NCBI GenBank assembly: GCA_007123015.1 | Contig: SKSL01000163.1 | Coordinates: 1 to 17,619 of the forward strand | Direction of reading: 5' to 3' | Length of the DNA: 17,619 nucleotides | Origin: Natronohydrobacter sp. | Lineage (GTDB): Bacteria > Pseudomonadota > Alphaproteobacteria > Rhodobacterales > Rhodobacteraceae | In this document: piece after piece, positions 1-7,438 of the stretch | Layout: each line of letters begins with the position of its first letter | Position numbering within the stretch: position 1 is the first letter of the stretch | Program-made: the position numbers and the translations under genes | The notes under the pieces: generated by a model | Told to the model about the DNA's origin: nothing | Databases searched by the model: none | What the model saw: the letters and a program-made list of their open reading frames with translations, nothing else

Positions 1-132
1 CCCCGGCAGGCGCTTTTGACGGCTCAACCTGTTGTAACATAACAAATTATTCAATCGACTCGCAATTGACACCCTTACGCCAAAGCGCCTATCCAGGCAG
101 GCTCTGCCCTCATTTCGTCACGCAAATCAGGT
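1..132. other. Left-edge stretch without a recognisable gene
   Basis: No supportable coding sequence, RNA gene or clear repeat is visible here. The frame of the adjacent IS91 remnant is open from about position 70, but recognisable similarity begins only near 145. A TTGACA hexamer at 65-70 has no convincing partner -10 element, so I do not call a promoter. The stretch is probably decayed flanking DNA of the transposase remnant. Confidence 0.4.
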
Positions 133-516
133 TATACAGAGGTCTTTACCAGGCAACTGCTCGTCTATCATGATCTTGAACGGCTGGCGCAGGCTGATGC
201 CTGCACTGATTGGCTCGCCCCGTTTCGCGAATCTGAATGGGTGGTTTATGCTCAGTCACCCTTCGACAGCCCCGTGGCCGTGCTGGCCTGTCAGCGCCGC
301 TACACCCACCGTGCCGCCATCTCGAACACTCGCCTGATCAGCGCCGATGCCCAGATCGTCGCCTTTCGATGGAAGGACTACCGCGTCAAATCCCGCGACA
401 GCAGAAAGGCGATGCGGCTCCCTTCTTCCGGGGTTATCAGCGTGGTCTGTCGGTTCATGGCCGCCGATGTCTCGCTGCGGCCCACATTGAAAAACCTTCA
501 GGAAAGCGGCCTGTGA
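133..516 (+). pseudogene. IS91-family transposase remnant
   Basis: This is the C-terminal part of an IS91-type (Y2 HUH, rolling-circle) transposase. The diagnostic block is EWVVYAQSPF, then RYTHR.AISNTRLI, then FRWKDYRVKSRDSRKAMRLP. In IS91 relatives these read as EWVVYAKRPF, RYTHRVAISNSRL and FRWKDYRVK, followed by TDEFIRRFL...HVLP.GFHRIRHYG. Here similarity stops abruptly after RLP near 426, and the rest of the frame to 516 is unrelated. The N-terminal replicase half with the HUH and tyrosine motifs is absent: similarity fades before about 145 and a stop lies at 67-69. It is therefore a fragment truncated on both sides, not a functional element. The family call is from recalled motifs; the truncation is seen directly. 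Confidence 0.75.
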
Positions 517-621
517 GTTTGCGGCATCGCATGAACTGCAAACGGCTGAAGCAGACGATTGTTGAGTGCCTTTTGATCGCCTGCCATAGGCGTGGTCTTC
601 TTGGCCCTGTCCACAACAGCC
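517..621. other. Unassigned spacer between IS91 remnant and deacetylase gene
   Basis: About 100 bp after the transposase remnant and downstream of the minus-strand operon's last stop. A short minus-strand open frame runs from 623 to the stop at 498-500 and includes VVDRAKKTTPMAGDQ; I do not recognise it. No clear rho-independent terminator with a T-run follows the deacetylase gene on the minus strand. Confidence 0.35.
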
Positions 622-1512
622 TCACATGATGAGGTTCGATATTTCGACATTACAATACTCAAAAATATCTCCAGCTTTTGTGAGCCATATCTTCTCGCGA
701 TGGTGGACGATATGGTGAAGTGCGCGGCGCAAATGCCTGAGCCGATGCGGCTGGCCTACCAGATAAGGATGAAGCGCGATGCCCATGACCAGTGGCTGTG
801 ACCGGGATTGCAGCAGCATTTCATCAAAATTATCCACGATCATATCGGCAAATTGCGCCGCCCCGTCCTTGCGGGCGACAATTGACGGAATGTCGTTGAC
901 CTCTTGCGGATAGGGAATGGCAAGCAAGCGACCTGCGCGGGTGCGCATCCAGACGGGCTGATCATCCATGCACCAGTTGAGCGTATAGCCATATCCGGCC
1001 TCGGCCAGCAGATCGGGAGTGACCAGACTTTCTGCAATCCATGGCGACAACCATCCTTTGGGCGGCGTGCCTTCATGCGCCGTGATCGCGGCACTTGCCT
1101 CAGTAATCAGCCGCGCTTCCTCATCAGCCGACAGACTGCTCTGACGCTCTGAATTGGTGCGCCCATGCCCCAACACTTCGTCGCCACGGTCACGAAACGC
1201 CTGCATGAGTTCCGGGGCATAGTCATACATTGCACTATTGGCGAGCACGCTGACAGGCAGGTTCAGCGTATCGAACATCTCCAGCATCCGCCACGCACCG
1301 ACGCGGTTGCCATAATCGCGCCACGCGTAGTTCAGTACATCAGGTTGCGGCCCTCCCGGCGCAATCTCGGCCCCCAGCCCTTCGCCAAAGGCAAAATGCT
1401 CCAGATTAAGGCCGATATACACCGCAAGCCGCGTGCCGTTTGGCCAGTCATACAGTGGCCGGCGCGTGATCGGGACATAATCGTAGCGGTCATGACCGGG
1501 CAGCGTCGTCAC
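622..1512 (-). CDS. PuuE-like polysaccharide deacetylase family hydrolase
   Basis: A 296-residue protein of the NodB/polysaccharide-deacetylase fold, closest in pattern to PuuE-type allantoinases. It is a predicted cytoplasmic hydrolase of a C-N amide bond in a small molecule rather than a cell-wall deacetylase, as no signal peptide is visible. Motifs: LNLEHF (35-40) sits where NodB enzymes have the metal-binding Asp pair, HGRTN at 116-120, GWLSPW at 153-158, DDQPVW at 183-188, and a C-terminal His in ALHPYLVG near 248. PuuE proteins likewise carry Glu instead of the Asp pair. The start is GTG at 1512: an AGAGG lies 7 nt upstream and the codon overlaps the upstream gene's TGA by 4 bp, indicating translational coupling. 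It is last in the ABC-amidohydrolase operon, which suggests ring opening or deacylation of an imported compound. The exact substrate is unknown. Confidence 0.8.
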   Translation of the reverse strand: MTTLPGHDRYDYVPITRRPLYDWPNGTRLAVYIGLNLEHFAFGEGLGAEIAPGGPQPDVLNYAWRDYGNRVGAWRMLEMFDTLNLPVSVLANSAMYDYAPELMQAFRDRGDEVLGHGRTNSERQSSLSADEEARLITEASAAITAHEGTPPKGWLSPWIAESLVTPDLLAEAGYGYTLNWCMDDQPVWMRTRAGRLLAIPYPQEVNDIPSIVARKDGAAQFADMIVDNFDEMLLQSRSQPLVMGIALHPYLVGQPHRLRHLRRALHHIVHHREKIWLTKAGDIFEYCNVEISNLIM

Positions 1513-1934
1513 AGCGCGGCCTCTGCCAGACCGGCATTGGACAGAAGGATCTCCGCACTGTCGTTCCAGACATCCGTGCGGATCAATTTCCCGTCCCTGA
1601 CGACAAATTTGTCCATGTAGCGGTTGGTTTCAAAACCCGTGCCGTCATGCCATTCGCCATAAAGATATCCTGTGTTATAGACATGTACATCGCCCGTTTC
1701 CGCATCGAGCGCTGCATCAGTGCGCAAGAAGCGTTTCTTCACCCAAGCATAGCGCTTGGCGTTGAAAGCCGCACTTTCCGCAGGCCCGCTGAACCGCCGA
1801 CCGCCTGTGAAAACCAGTTCGAAATCAGCGCTCAGACAAGCCGACGCCCCGACCGGGTCGGGGATCATGGACAATTCCAGATAGCGCTCCACAAGTTGCT
1901 TTGCCTCGGTCAGGCGATCAGTTTGCTGGTCCAT
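1509..1934 (-). CDS. NTF2/SnoaL-like small protein
   Basis: A 141-residue protein with the size and pattern of the NTF2-like/SnoaL superfamily, a cone-shaped alpha+beta barrel used by small cyclases, isomerases, dehydratases or binding proteins. Features seen: an N-terminal helix with LVERYLELSMIPDP, a central aromatic and acidic stretch, then Y.YGEWHDGTGFE and the terminal strand VVRDGKLIRTDVWND, typical of these folds. No catalytic residues can be assigned. The ATG at 1934 has AAAGGA 6 nt upstream. The gene lies 12 bp after the amidohydrolase gene and overlaps the deacetylase gene by 4 bp (GTGA), so the three are probably one transcript. It may help isomerise or hydrate an intermediate of the pathway; that role is inference from position only. 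Confidence 0.7.
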   Translation of the reverse strand: MDQQTDRLTEAKQLVERYLELSMIPDPVGASACLSADFELVFTGGRRFSGPAESAAFNAKRYAWVKKRFLRTDAALDAETGDVHVYNTGYLYGEWHDGTGFETNRYMDKFVVRDGKLIRTDVWNDSAEILLSNAGLAEAAL

Positions 1935-1946
1935 TCAATGTCCTTT

Positions 1947-3422
1947 CTAGTGGATAGGCAGAGGATGCGCCGCGCAGCGCGCATGGCAAAAACTGCGGAC
2001 GAGAAGCCCGGCTGCATCCGTCAGAAGGCGGGTCTCAAGATTGGCGGCGTCAAGGCGTTGCGCGGCGTCCTGCGCCGCTTGCTGCAAGGCGGCTTCATCC
2101 AGCGTCAGAACCTTGCCCCCGGCAAAAACAAGGTCCCCGGCAATCATGACTTCGCGCAGAGCAGCGGCATTTTCGCTGAACACGATCTGCGACAGGACAT
2201 CGCGCAGCGGAACATAATGACAGTAGGTCCGGTCCAGAAACAGCAAATCCGCCGCCCAGCCGGGCGCGATGCGCCCGATCCGGTCAAAGCCCATCAGGCG
2301 TGCGCTGCCCTCGGTGGCCATGCAGAACGCCTCTTGTGCCGCGACCCAGCTTTGGGCCGAATTGGCCCTGACCCGTGACAGGTTGGCGGCCAGCCGCAAC
2401 GCCTCGAACATGTTCTGGCTGTCAGAGGTATTGGCCGCATCCGTGCCCACGCCGACGCGAACGCCTGCATCGGCCAGCGCCCGGATGGGGGCGATTCCTG
2501 ATCCGAGCCGAAGATTGCTGAGCGGGTTATGAACAATCCCGGCACCTGTCTTGGCCAGAAGTGCTGCCTCTGCATCATCCAGCCAGACCCCATGCGCGCC
2601 GCTAAACCGCGGCGAGAGCAGACCCAACGCGCCCAGATGCGCGGTCAATGTCATGCCGTAACGGTCTTGTGCTGCAACCTGCTGCATCCGCGTTTCGGCC
2701 AGATGGGTCTGCAAAGGCATGTCAAGGCGCTCGGCCAGCGCGGCACAGGCGCGCAGGAAGGGGTCAGAGCAGTGCAAGGGGATCGCAGGCCCAAGGCCGG
2801 GCCGGACACGATCAACAGGCACAGGCCAGCTTGCGAAAGCCTCTTCACAAATCGCCAGCGTCTGCTCCCATTCGGGCAGGCGGATCGCCCCGAGCACCTG
2901 GCGCATGTCGTCGGGCAAAGCCGCCAGCAATCCGGGCAGCGCCTGATAGATCGTGCGATCCGCGATCATGGGTGCCACGACCGCGCGCATACCTGCGCCA
3001 TGATAGGCCTCTGCGACTGCGTGCAGGCCCGTCACTGTGGGGCCGGGCAGTTCACCGGTCAGATCGAAACAGGCCGTGCAGCCCTTGCGGATCATCTCGG
3101 CGGCAGAGATCTGCGCACTCAGACGCATATCTGCTGCCGTGCGCTGGCCGTTCAGGGCCGGGGCACCCGCGAGGAACTGCTCCAATGTGGCATCTTGCGC
3201 AACACCGCCCCGCCCCAATGCTCCATGCGAATGCGTGTGTCCGTTGACCAGACCCGGAATGACAATCCGGCCAGATGCATCCATCACAGGCAGATCATCT
3301 GGCCCGTCACCCTGAAATATATCGACGATGACACTATCCCGCACCAGCAAAGACGCCTGTTCGAAATGGTCATTCTCGACCAGAACAAGACCGCCACGAA
3401 TAAGTGTCTGGGCAGGGGGCAT
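1947..3422 (-). CDS. Amidohydrolase/deaminase, TRZ/ATZ family
   Basis: Metal-dependent amidohydrolase of the cytosine deaminase/TRZ-ATZ/guanine deaminase-like group (about 491 residues from the ATG at 3422). These enzymes hydrolytically deaminate or dechlorinate N-heterocycles in the cytoplasm. All expected ligands are visible: GLVNGHTHSHG (metal His pair about 60 residues from the start), THLAE (His plus catalytic Glu), GAHGVWLD (His) and GVGTDAANTSD (metal Asp). The N-terminus RGGLVLV and C-terminal G.AADLLFLD are the usual beta-sandwich halves. The frame stays open to a TTG at 3452, but a strong hairpin ends at that codon, so I prefer the ATG; neither start has a clear Shine-Dalgarno. The C-terminus ends in an unusual Cys/His-rich tail (CHARCAAHPLPIH). 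It follows the binding-protein gene, linking import and first-step catabolism. The substrate is not determined. Confidence 0.85.
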   Translation of the reverse strand: MPPAQTLIRGGLVLVENDHFEQASLLVRDSVIVDIFQGDGPDDLPVMDASGRIVIPGLVNGHTHSHGALGRGGVAQDATLEQFLAGAPALNGQRTAADMRLSAQISAAEMIRKGCTACFDLTGELPGPTVTGLHAVAEAYHGAGMRAVVAPMIADRTIYQALPGLLAALPDDMRQVLGAIRLPEWEQTLAICEEAFASWPVPVDRVRPGLGPAIPLHCSDPFLRACAALAERLDMPLQTHLAETRMQQVAAQDRYGMTLTAHLGALGLLSPRFSGAHGVWLDDAEAALLAKTGAGIVHNPLSNLRLGSGIAPIRALADAGVRVGVGTDAANTSDSQNMFEALRLAANLSRVRANSAQSWVAAQEAFCMATEGSARLMGFDRIGRIAPGWAADLLFLDRTYCHYVPLRDVLSQIVFSENAAALREVMIAGDLVFAGGKVLTLDEAALQQAAQDAAQRLDAANLETRLLTDAAGLLVRSFCHARCAAHPLPIH

Positions 3423-3454
3423 TGTTGCATACCGGCTTATTTGTTTTTCCAAAT

Positions 3455-3490
3455 TCGCGCGCCGGGCAGACCCAATTTCTCGGCGCGCGA
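3455..3490 (-). promoter_or_regulatory. Intercistronic hairpin after binding-protein gene
   Basis: A perfect 10-bp GC-rich inverted repeat, TCGCGCGCCG at 3455-3464 and its complement at 3481-3490, has a 16-nt loop. It lies between the binding-protein stop (3498) and the amidohydrolase start. On the transcribed strand it is followed by an A-rich stretch, not by a T-run. It is therefore better read as an mRNA-stabilising or processing hairpin than a full terminator. Such hairpins commonly let the binding protein be made in excess over downstream products. Confidence 0.6.
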
Positions 3491-3497
3491 GCCCAGC

Positions 3498-4526
3498 TCA
3501 GCCGCTGATCTCTACAAGGAAGCTCCGCTCCTCGACCGGCGGCAGGAAACTGCGGTCAAAGATTTCCAAAGCTTCTGGCAGCCGCTCCAGATCATAGCCC
3601 TGGGCCACAATCTCGATCGAGCGCGTGAGGCGCTCATCGACCAGATCGCCCATCCCGATCTCATCGGTTTCAGGTGCGTTCATCAGATTGGTCAACGCGA
3701 AATTCAAGCGGGCGCGCTCATTGTCACGATCCACCAGATTGTCGAAGGCCATGATCGCGTCCATCGCTGAATCCTGATCAGTCGCCACTTCCAGCGTCGC
3801 CCGGTTCACAGCGCGCACCAGACCGGCAACTGCTTCTGGGTTCTCCGTCATCAGGCTGCGCGATACCATCAACCCGTTGGAATAAAGATCCATCCCGTAG
3901 TCTTCGAACTGAAACCAGTTGAAGTCTTCGGCGGGGTTCTGACGATTGGCGATCAGATTGAACCAGCTTGTGATCGTGAACACGAAGGCACCGTCAATAT
4001 CACCCCGGATAAGCATGGGTTCCTGCAAGTTTGGGGCCATGTTCTCCTGCGCGACGGTCGAAATGTCGATACCGTTCAATTCGGCGAAAACCGGGAACAG
4101 CCGTGTCGTCGGCGTGCCCTGCGCGCCGCCAAGAGTCTTGCCTTCAAAATCGGCTGGGGTTTCGATCCCGGCGCTTTTCGGCGTGACAATCGCAAAGGGC
4201 GGTCGGTTCCAGAGCTGATAGACCATGACCGGCGCCTCTCCGGGCCGCTGGGCGGCGTTCTGGATAATCGCGTTGATATCACCAAAGCCCGCATCATAGG
4301 CCCCGCCCATGATGCGCGTGACCGTGGCCGCCGATCCTTCGCCCTGGTCGATGGTGACATTCAGCCCCTCGTCGGCGAAATATCCTTTGCTGAGCGCCAG
4401 CAGGAAGGGCGCGTCGGATCCTTGAGTTTTCCAACCCAGTGTGAAGCGTATATCGGTTGCCTGCGCGAAGGCCGGAAGAAGGGCTGTGACAGCAGCCAGA
4501 GTTGCGGCTTTGAACATCGTTTTCAT
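3498..4526 (-). CDS. NMT1/THI5-like ABC transporter substrate-binding protein
   Basis: Periplasmic substrate-binding protein (342 residues) of the NitT/TauT-type importer encoded just upstream. A clear Sec signal peptide is present: KTMFK basic start, hydrophobic core, likely cut after FAQA near residue 23. The mature part has the NMT1 pattern: FTLGWKTQGSDAPFLLALSKGYFADEGLNVTI, then GGAYDAGFGDINAI and GKTLGGAQGTPTTRLFPVF, which shape the ligand cleft. Relatives bind pyrimidine precursors of thiamine, nucleobases, sulfonates, nitrate or aromatic acids, so the ligand cannot be named. The ATG at 4526 has AAGGA about 8 nt upstream. The permease gene ends 52 bp upstream and the amidohydrolase gene follows, implying that the imported compound feeds that enzyme. 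Confidence 0.88.
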   Translation of the reverse strand: MKTMFKAATLAAVTALLPAFAQATDIRFTLGWKTQGSDAPFLLALSKGYFADEGLNVTIDQGEGSAATVTRIMGGAYDAGFGDINAIIQNAAQRPGEAPVMVYQLWNRPPFAIVTPKSAGIETPADFEGKTLGGAQGTPTTRLFPVFAELNGIDISTVAQENMAPNLQEPMLIRGDIDGAFVFTITSWFNLIANRQNPAEDFNWFQFEDYGMDLYSNGLMVSRSLMTENPEAVAGLVRAVNRATLEVATDQDSAMDAIMAFDNLVDRDNERARLNFALTNLMNAPETDEIGMGDLVDERLTRSIEIVAQGYDLERLPEALEIFDRSFLPPVEERSFLVEISG

Positions 4527-4578
4527 GCGTCATTTCCTTGTGCGAGTGGAGGGATTTATCTGCAGAAAGCCGCCCCGA

Positions 4579-5352
4579 TCAGGTGACGGCAAAATCCTTG
4601 CCGCGCGTGGCCCAGCCAGTGACACGCGCTTCAAGAAACGAGAAAAAGGCGTAGAGCGCCACGCCCATGAGCGCGAGAATGAACAGCCCCGCGAAAACCA
4701 GCGACACCTGGAAATTTGACGAGGCCGTCATCATCACGTTGCCAATGCCGCGATTTGAAGCCACGGTCTCAGAGAGGACCGCGCCGACAAAGGACAGCGT
4801 GATCGCGACCTTCAGCGAGGCAAAGAAATAGGGCATCGTGCGCGGCAGCCCGACATTCCAGAGAACTTCGCGCTTGGACGCGCCCAGCGTCTTGAGCACA
4901 TCCTCAAGATCCGGCTCGGTGGTGGCCAGACCTGTGGCGATGTTCACCACGATGGGAAAGACGCAGATGATCATGGCTGTCAGGATCGCAGGCGTTGTGC
5001 CAGACCCGAACCACAAGACCAGAATAGGCACCACCGCCACTTTCGGAATGGATGAAAAACCCACCAGCAACGGATAGGCGACACCGTAAGCCACCCGGGA
5101 TGTGCCGATCATCACACCAATGGACACGCCGATGATAACGCCCAGCGAAAAGCCCGTCAGCGTGGCGTAAAGCGTCTGCAGGATATGCGGCCAAAGCACC
5201 GGAAACCGCGTCCAGAGCGTCACCGCGATTTCAGAGGGGCGCGGCAGGATCAGGTCGGACACGCCCAAAAGGATGCAGAGCACTTCCCACATCACAAAAA
5301 AGCCGACGATCAGCGACAGGGACATGATCCTGATTCTGATATTTTCTTTCAT
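4579..5352 (-). CDS. NitT/TauT-type ABC transporter permease
   Basis: Inner-membrane permease (about 257 residues) of the BPD_transp_1 family, with roughly six hydrophobic segments: for example IMSLSLIVGFFVMWEVLCIL near the N-terminus, LVGFSSIPKVAVVPILVLWF in the middle and LVFAGLFILALMGVALYAFF near the end. The EAA coupling loop is EDVLKTLGASKREVLWNVGLP, which docks on the ATPase. An in-frame ATG also occurs two codons earlier at 5358, but AGAGG sits only one base from it and 7 nt from the ATG at 5352, so I chose the latter. The gene lies about 30 bp after the ATPase gene and before the binding-protein gene. A single permease gene implies a homodimeric channel. Confidence 0.9.
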   Translation of the reverse strand: MKENIRIRIMSLSLIVGFFVMWEVLCILLGVSDLILPRPSEIAVTLWTRFPVLWPHILQTLYATLTGFSLGVIIGVSIGVMIGTSRVAYGVAYPLLVGFSSIPKVAVVPILVLWFGSGTTPAILTAMIICVFPIVVNIATGLATTEPDLEDVLKTLGASKREVLWNVGLPRTMPYFFASLKVAITLSFVGAVLSETVASNRGIGNVMMTASSNFQVSLVFAGLFILALMGVALYAFFSFLEARVTGWATRGKDFAVT

Positions 5353-5384
5353 GCGCATACCTCTCTTCGGATAGCGTCCGGGGC

Positions 5385-6254
5385 CTAGTTGCGGACCTGA
5401 GCGATCAATTCGCGCAGCCCTTGTGTCATCTCGACGAATTCAGGGGTGTAGATCAGGCCGATGTCGCGCGGCTGCGGCATCGTCACTGCCCGGTCCGAGA
5501 TGATCCGTCCCGGTCGCGCACTCATCACGCAGATGCGGCGCGCCAGATAGCCCGCCTCGCGCAGGTCATGGGTCACCAGAAGAACCGTCGGCTGCCGGTC
5601 CAGATACAGCTCCTGCAGTGTTTGCCACAATTCCTCACGGGTGAATTGGTCCAATGCGCCGAAAGGCTCGTCCAGCAGCAGAAGATCAGGATCATGAATC
5701 AGCGCACGGCACAGATTGGCGCGTTGCAACATGCCGCCAGATAGTTGCCACGGGAAGTGATTGGCGAAATCCTTCAGCCCGACCTGTGCCAGCAGCGCAT
5801 GAACGCGGTCGCGGTAAGCGCCTTTCTTGTCGCGCTGGAAGCTGCGCTTGAATGGTTCCACGATCTTCAGCGGCAGCATGACATTCTTTTCAATGGTCAG
5901 CCATGGCAGCATCGTCGGGTTCTGAAAGGCCATGCCGATGCGCATTTCCTTGGCCGCAGCATCGCGACCGCCCAGCAAGATCTGACCCGAGGAAGGTTTG
6001 ATCAGGTTGCTGGCAAGCCGCAGGATGGTCGATTTCCCGCAGCCTGACGGGCCGACCAGCGCCAGAAAATCACCCCGGTCCATGCGCAACGTCGTGGGCG
6101 TCAGGGCGGTGACAGCCTTTTCGCCTGTTCCGAAAACCACTGACGCGTCATGCAACTCGATCGCGGGACGCGGATGCACAGGCTGGGAAACTGCTGCAGA
6201 TGCCATGCCGGGAACTGCCCTCGCTGTGTCTGAGATATGGAATACTGTGTTCAT
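5385..6254 (-). CDS. NitT/TauT-type ABC transporter ATP-binding protein
   Basis: Cytoplasmic ATPase subunit (289 residues) powering the importer. Ordered motifs: Walker A GPSGCGKST at 68-76, Q-loop AFQNPTMLPW near 109-118, signature LSGGM at 171-175, Walker B LLLLDEPF at 191-198 with D-loop GALD, and the switch His in VTHD. The MLPW after the Q-loop is typical of the TauB/SsuB/NrtD group. The first 30 residues form an extra low-complexity leader; an internal Met at residue 17 (near 6206) is an alternative start. Upstream of the ATG at 6254 there is no strong Shine-Dalgarno, only a 16-bp palindrome at 6267-6282. It is probably the first gene of the ABC-amidohydrolase operon, 193 bp after the TetR gene. 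Confidence 0.9.
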   Translation of the reverse strand: MNTVFHISDTARAVPGMASAAVSQPVHPRPAIELHDASVVFGTGEKAVTALTPTTLRMDRGDFLALVGPSGCGKSTILRLASNLIKPSSGQILLGGRDAAAKEMRIGMAFQNPTMLPWLTIEKNVMLPLKIVEPFKRSFQRDKKGAYRDRVHALLAQVGLKDFANHFPWQLSGGMLQRANLCRALIHDPDLLLLDEPFGALDQFTREELWQTLQELYLDRQPTVLLVTHDLREAGYLARRICVMSARPGRIISDRAVTMPQPRDIGLIYTPEFVEMTQGLRELIAQVRN

Positions 6255-6266
6255 GTCACCAGCAAT

Positions 6267-6282
6267 CCGCGCTCGAGCGCGG
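6267..6282. repeat. 16-bp perfect palindrome upstream of ABC operon
   Basis: CCGCGCTCGAGCGCGG is identical to its reverse complement and ends 12 bp before the ATPase start codon. It could be a protein-binding site, or form a leader hairpin in the mRNA (six-bp stem, TCGA loop) close to the ribosome-binding region. The gene has no obvious Shine-Dalgarno, which makes a translational effect plausible. The function is not established. Confidence 0.55.
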
Positions 6283-6447
6283 CAAGAAAACCCCTAAGTA
6301 AGAAATTTATGAATTAAATCTGCTTTGCTATTTTTTTTGGCATCACGGAATATCAGTGCAGGCAAAACTGGCGCAGTTTGAACCCATCCTTTGCACCCGA
6401 CCGCAGGGCTGCGGATCGCGTGTCTGTGTATCATGGAGGATGATTCG
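6283..6447 (-). promoter_or_regulatory. AT-rich gap between TetR and ABC operon, probable promoter region
   Basis: The stretch 6295-6340 is strikingly AT-rich for this window, including a T8 run at 6332-6339 on the plus strand, and lies just upstream of the ATPase gene. It is the natural place for the operon promoter, but I could not fit a convincing -35/-10 pair. A short inverted repeat at 6401-6414 (CCGCAG, two bases, CTGCGG) follows the TetR stop on its coding strand but has no T-run, so I do not call it a terminator. Confidence 0.35.
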
Positions 6448-7107
6448 TCAGCTCTGGGCTGGGGCTGCATCCAGCGCATTCATGACAAAGGCAATCGCGT
6501 GGCGACGCCGTTCGGCCCGCCATTCGGGGCTCAGCAGGTCGACGCCGAAAATTACGCTGAAGGTATGGCCATTATTCAGATGATGCGCACTTATCGCGAC
6601 AATCGTGACATAGAGCTGCAACGGATCATATCTGTGGGCGAAGGCGCCTTCACGATAGCCCTGTTCCAATATCTGCGTGATTGCATCCATCAAAGGCAAC
6701 GAACTGGCGCGAACGGCTTCGGTCTGAACGATATAGCGGCCTTCCAGCAAGTTTTCGTTGCGCGCAATTTTCACGAAAAGCGGGTTGCTGTCGAAGAAGT
6801 CAAAGGTGAACCCCACAAGCCGCTCCATCGCGGCGCGCGGTGGCAGGCGCTCCAGTTCCAACTGTCGTTCCTGCGCGCGAATATCGGTGAAAATATGCTC
6901 CAGTGCCGCGATATACAGTTTCTCCTTGCTGCTGAAATAATGGTAGAGCAGCCGCGCATTGCAGCCGACTGCCTTGGTGATCCTGTCAACACGCGCTCCA
7001 TGAAACCCATGATCCCCGAATTCGGTCAACGCCGCTTCCATCAACTGCGCGCGCGTGCGCTCCGGGTCGCGGCTGCGGGTACCTGTCTTGACGGTGGGGA
7101 CATCCAT
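6448..7107 (-). CDS. TetR family transcriptional regulator
   Basis: A 219-residue one-component regulator. The N-terminal TetR helix-turn-helix is clear: DPERTRAQLMEAALTEFGDHG, then ARVDRITKAVG and LLYHYFSSKEKLYIAALEHIF (about residues 13-70). The C-terminal ligand domain has the layout of RutR-like members, with FFDSNPLFVKIARNENL and LYVTIVAISAHHLNNGHTF; the RutR comparison is by eye. TetR proteins are usually repressors released by a small ligand, here perhaps the imported compound. The ATG at 7105-7107 has CAGGA rather far upstream. The gene diverges from the gamma-glutamyltransferase-family gene, and a 16-bp near-palindrome in the shared region (7247-7262) is the likely operator for one or both. 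Confidence 0.85.
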   Translation of the reverse strand: MDVPTVKTGTRSRDPERTRAQLMEAALTEFGDHGFHGARVDRITKAVGCNARLLYHYFSSKEKLYIAALEHIFTDIRAQERQLELERLPPRAAMERLVGFTFDFFDSNPLFVKIARNENLLEGRYIVQTEAVRASSLPLMDAITQILEQGYREGAFAHRYDPLQLYVTIVAISAHHLNNGHTFSVIFGVDLLSPEWRAERRRHAIAFVMNALDAAPAQS

Positions 7108-7201
7108 GGAAAAGTCATCCTGTCGCTGTAATCGGCGTCATGCTGGCCCGAGCGTCTACCCGATCGCCCCGTATTTCACCACAGCAAGCGATTTCGCAGT
7201 C

Positions 7202-7218
7202 AGCTGAAAAATTCAGCT
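7202..7218. repeat. 7-bp inverted repeat in divergent region
   Basis: AGCTGAA, a 3-base AAA spacer, then TTCAGCT: a perfect inverted repeat 28 bp from the candidate TetR operator and about 95 bp upstream of the TetR start. It could be a second protein-binding site or a small leader hairpin. Unassigned. Confidence 0.4.
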
Positions 7219-7246
7219 CAAGTGCGCACGCAATCAAGACCAATGT

Positions 7247-7262
7247 AAGTAGACGTTTACTT
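7247..7262. promoter_or_regulatory. Candidate TetR operator
   Basis: AAGTAGACGTTTACTT pairs at 14 of 16 positions with its own reverse complement (centre ACGT; only one symmetric pair mismatched). It lies between the divergent TetR and gamma-glutamyltransferase-family genes, 139 bp from the former start and 176 bp from the latter. Size, symmetry and position are typical of a TetR dimer site. No equally good second copy was seen in the window. Confidence 0.6.
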
Positions 7263-7438
7263 GTTGCACCGGTGGACGTAAGCCTTGGTGACTCGGTGGA
7301 AAGTCTCGCGGGTATGGCGCGATACATCAAGGTGACCGCGATGGATAGCATCAATACATACCAGTTTCACAACAACGCGACGCACGTATCGCTTCTGAAC
7401 TGCGCTGCCGGTTCCCCTGCCCTGTCAGGTCGCGCGCA

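Noticed and set aside
498..623. Short minus-strand open frame with VVDRAKKTTPMAGDQ
   Set aside because: No start signal, about 40 codons, no recognised family; cannot be distinguished from chance.
2529..3770. Plus-strand ORF of 413 codons opposite the amidohydrolase gene
   Set aside because: Antisense shadow in high-GC DNA; the minus strand carries all metal-ligand motifs of the amidohydrolase.
6296..6312. AAGTA...TTTA stretch upstream of the ABC operon resembling the TetR operator at 7247
   Set aside because: Only the left half-site matches; spacing differs by one base and the right half is not TACTT, in an AT-rich stretch where such matches arise easily.
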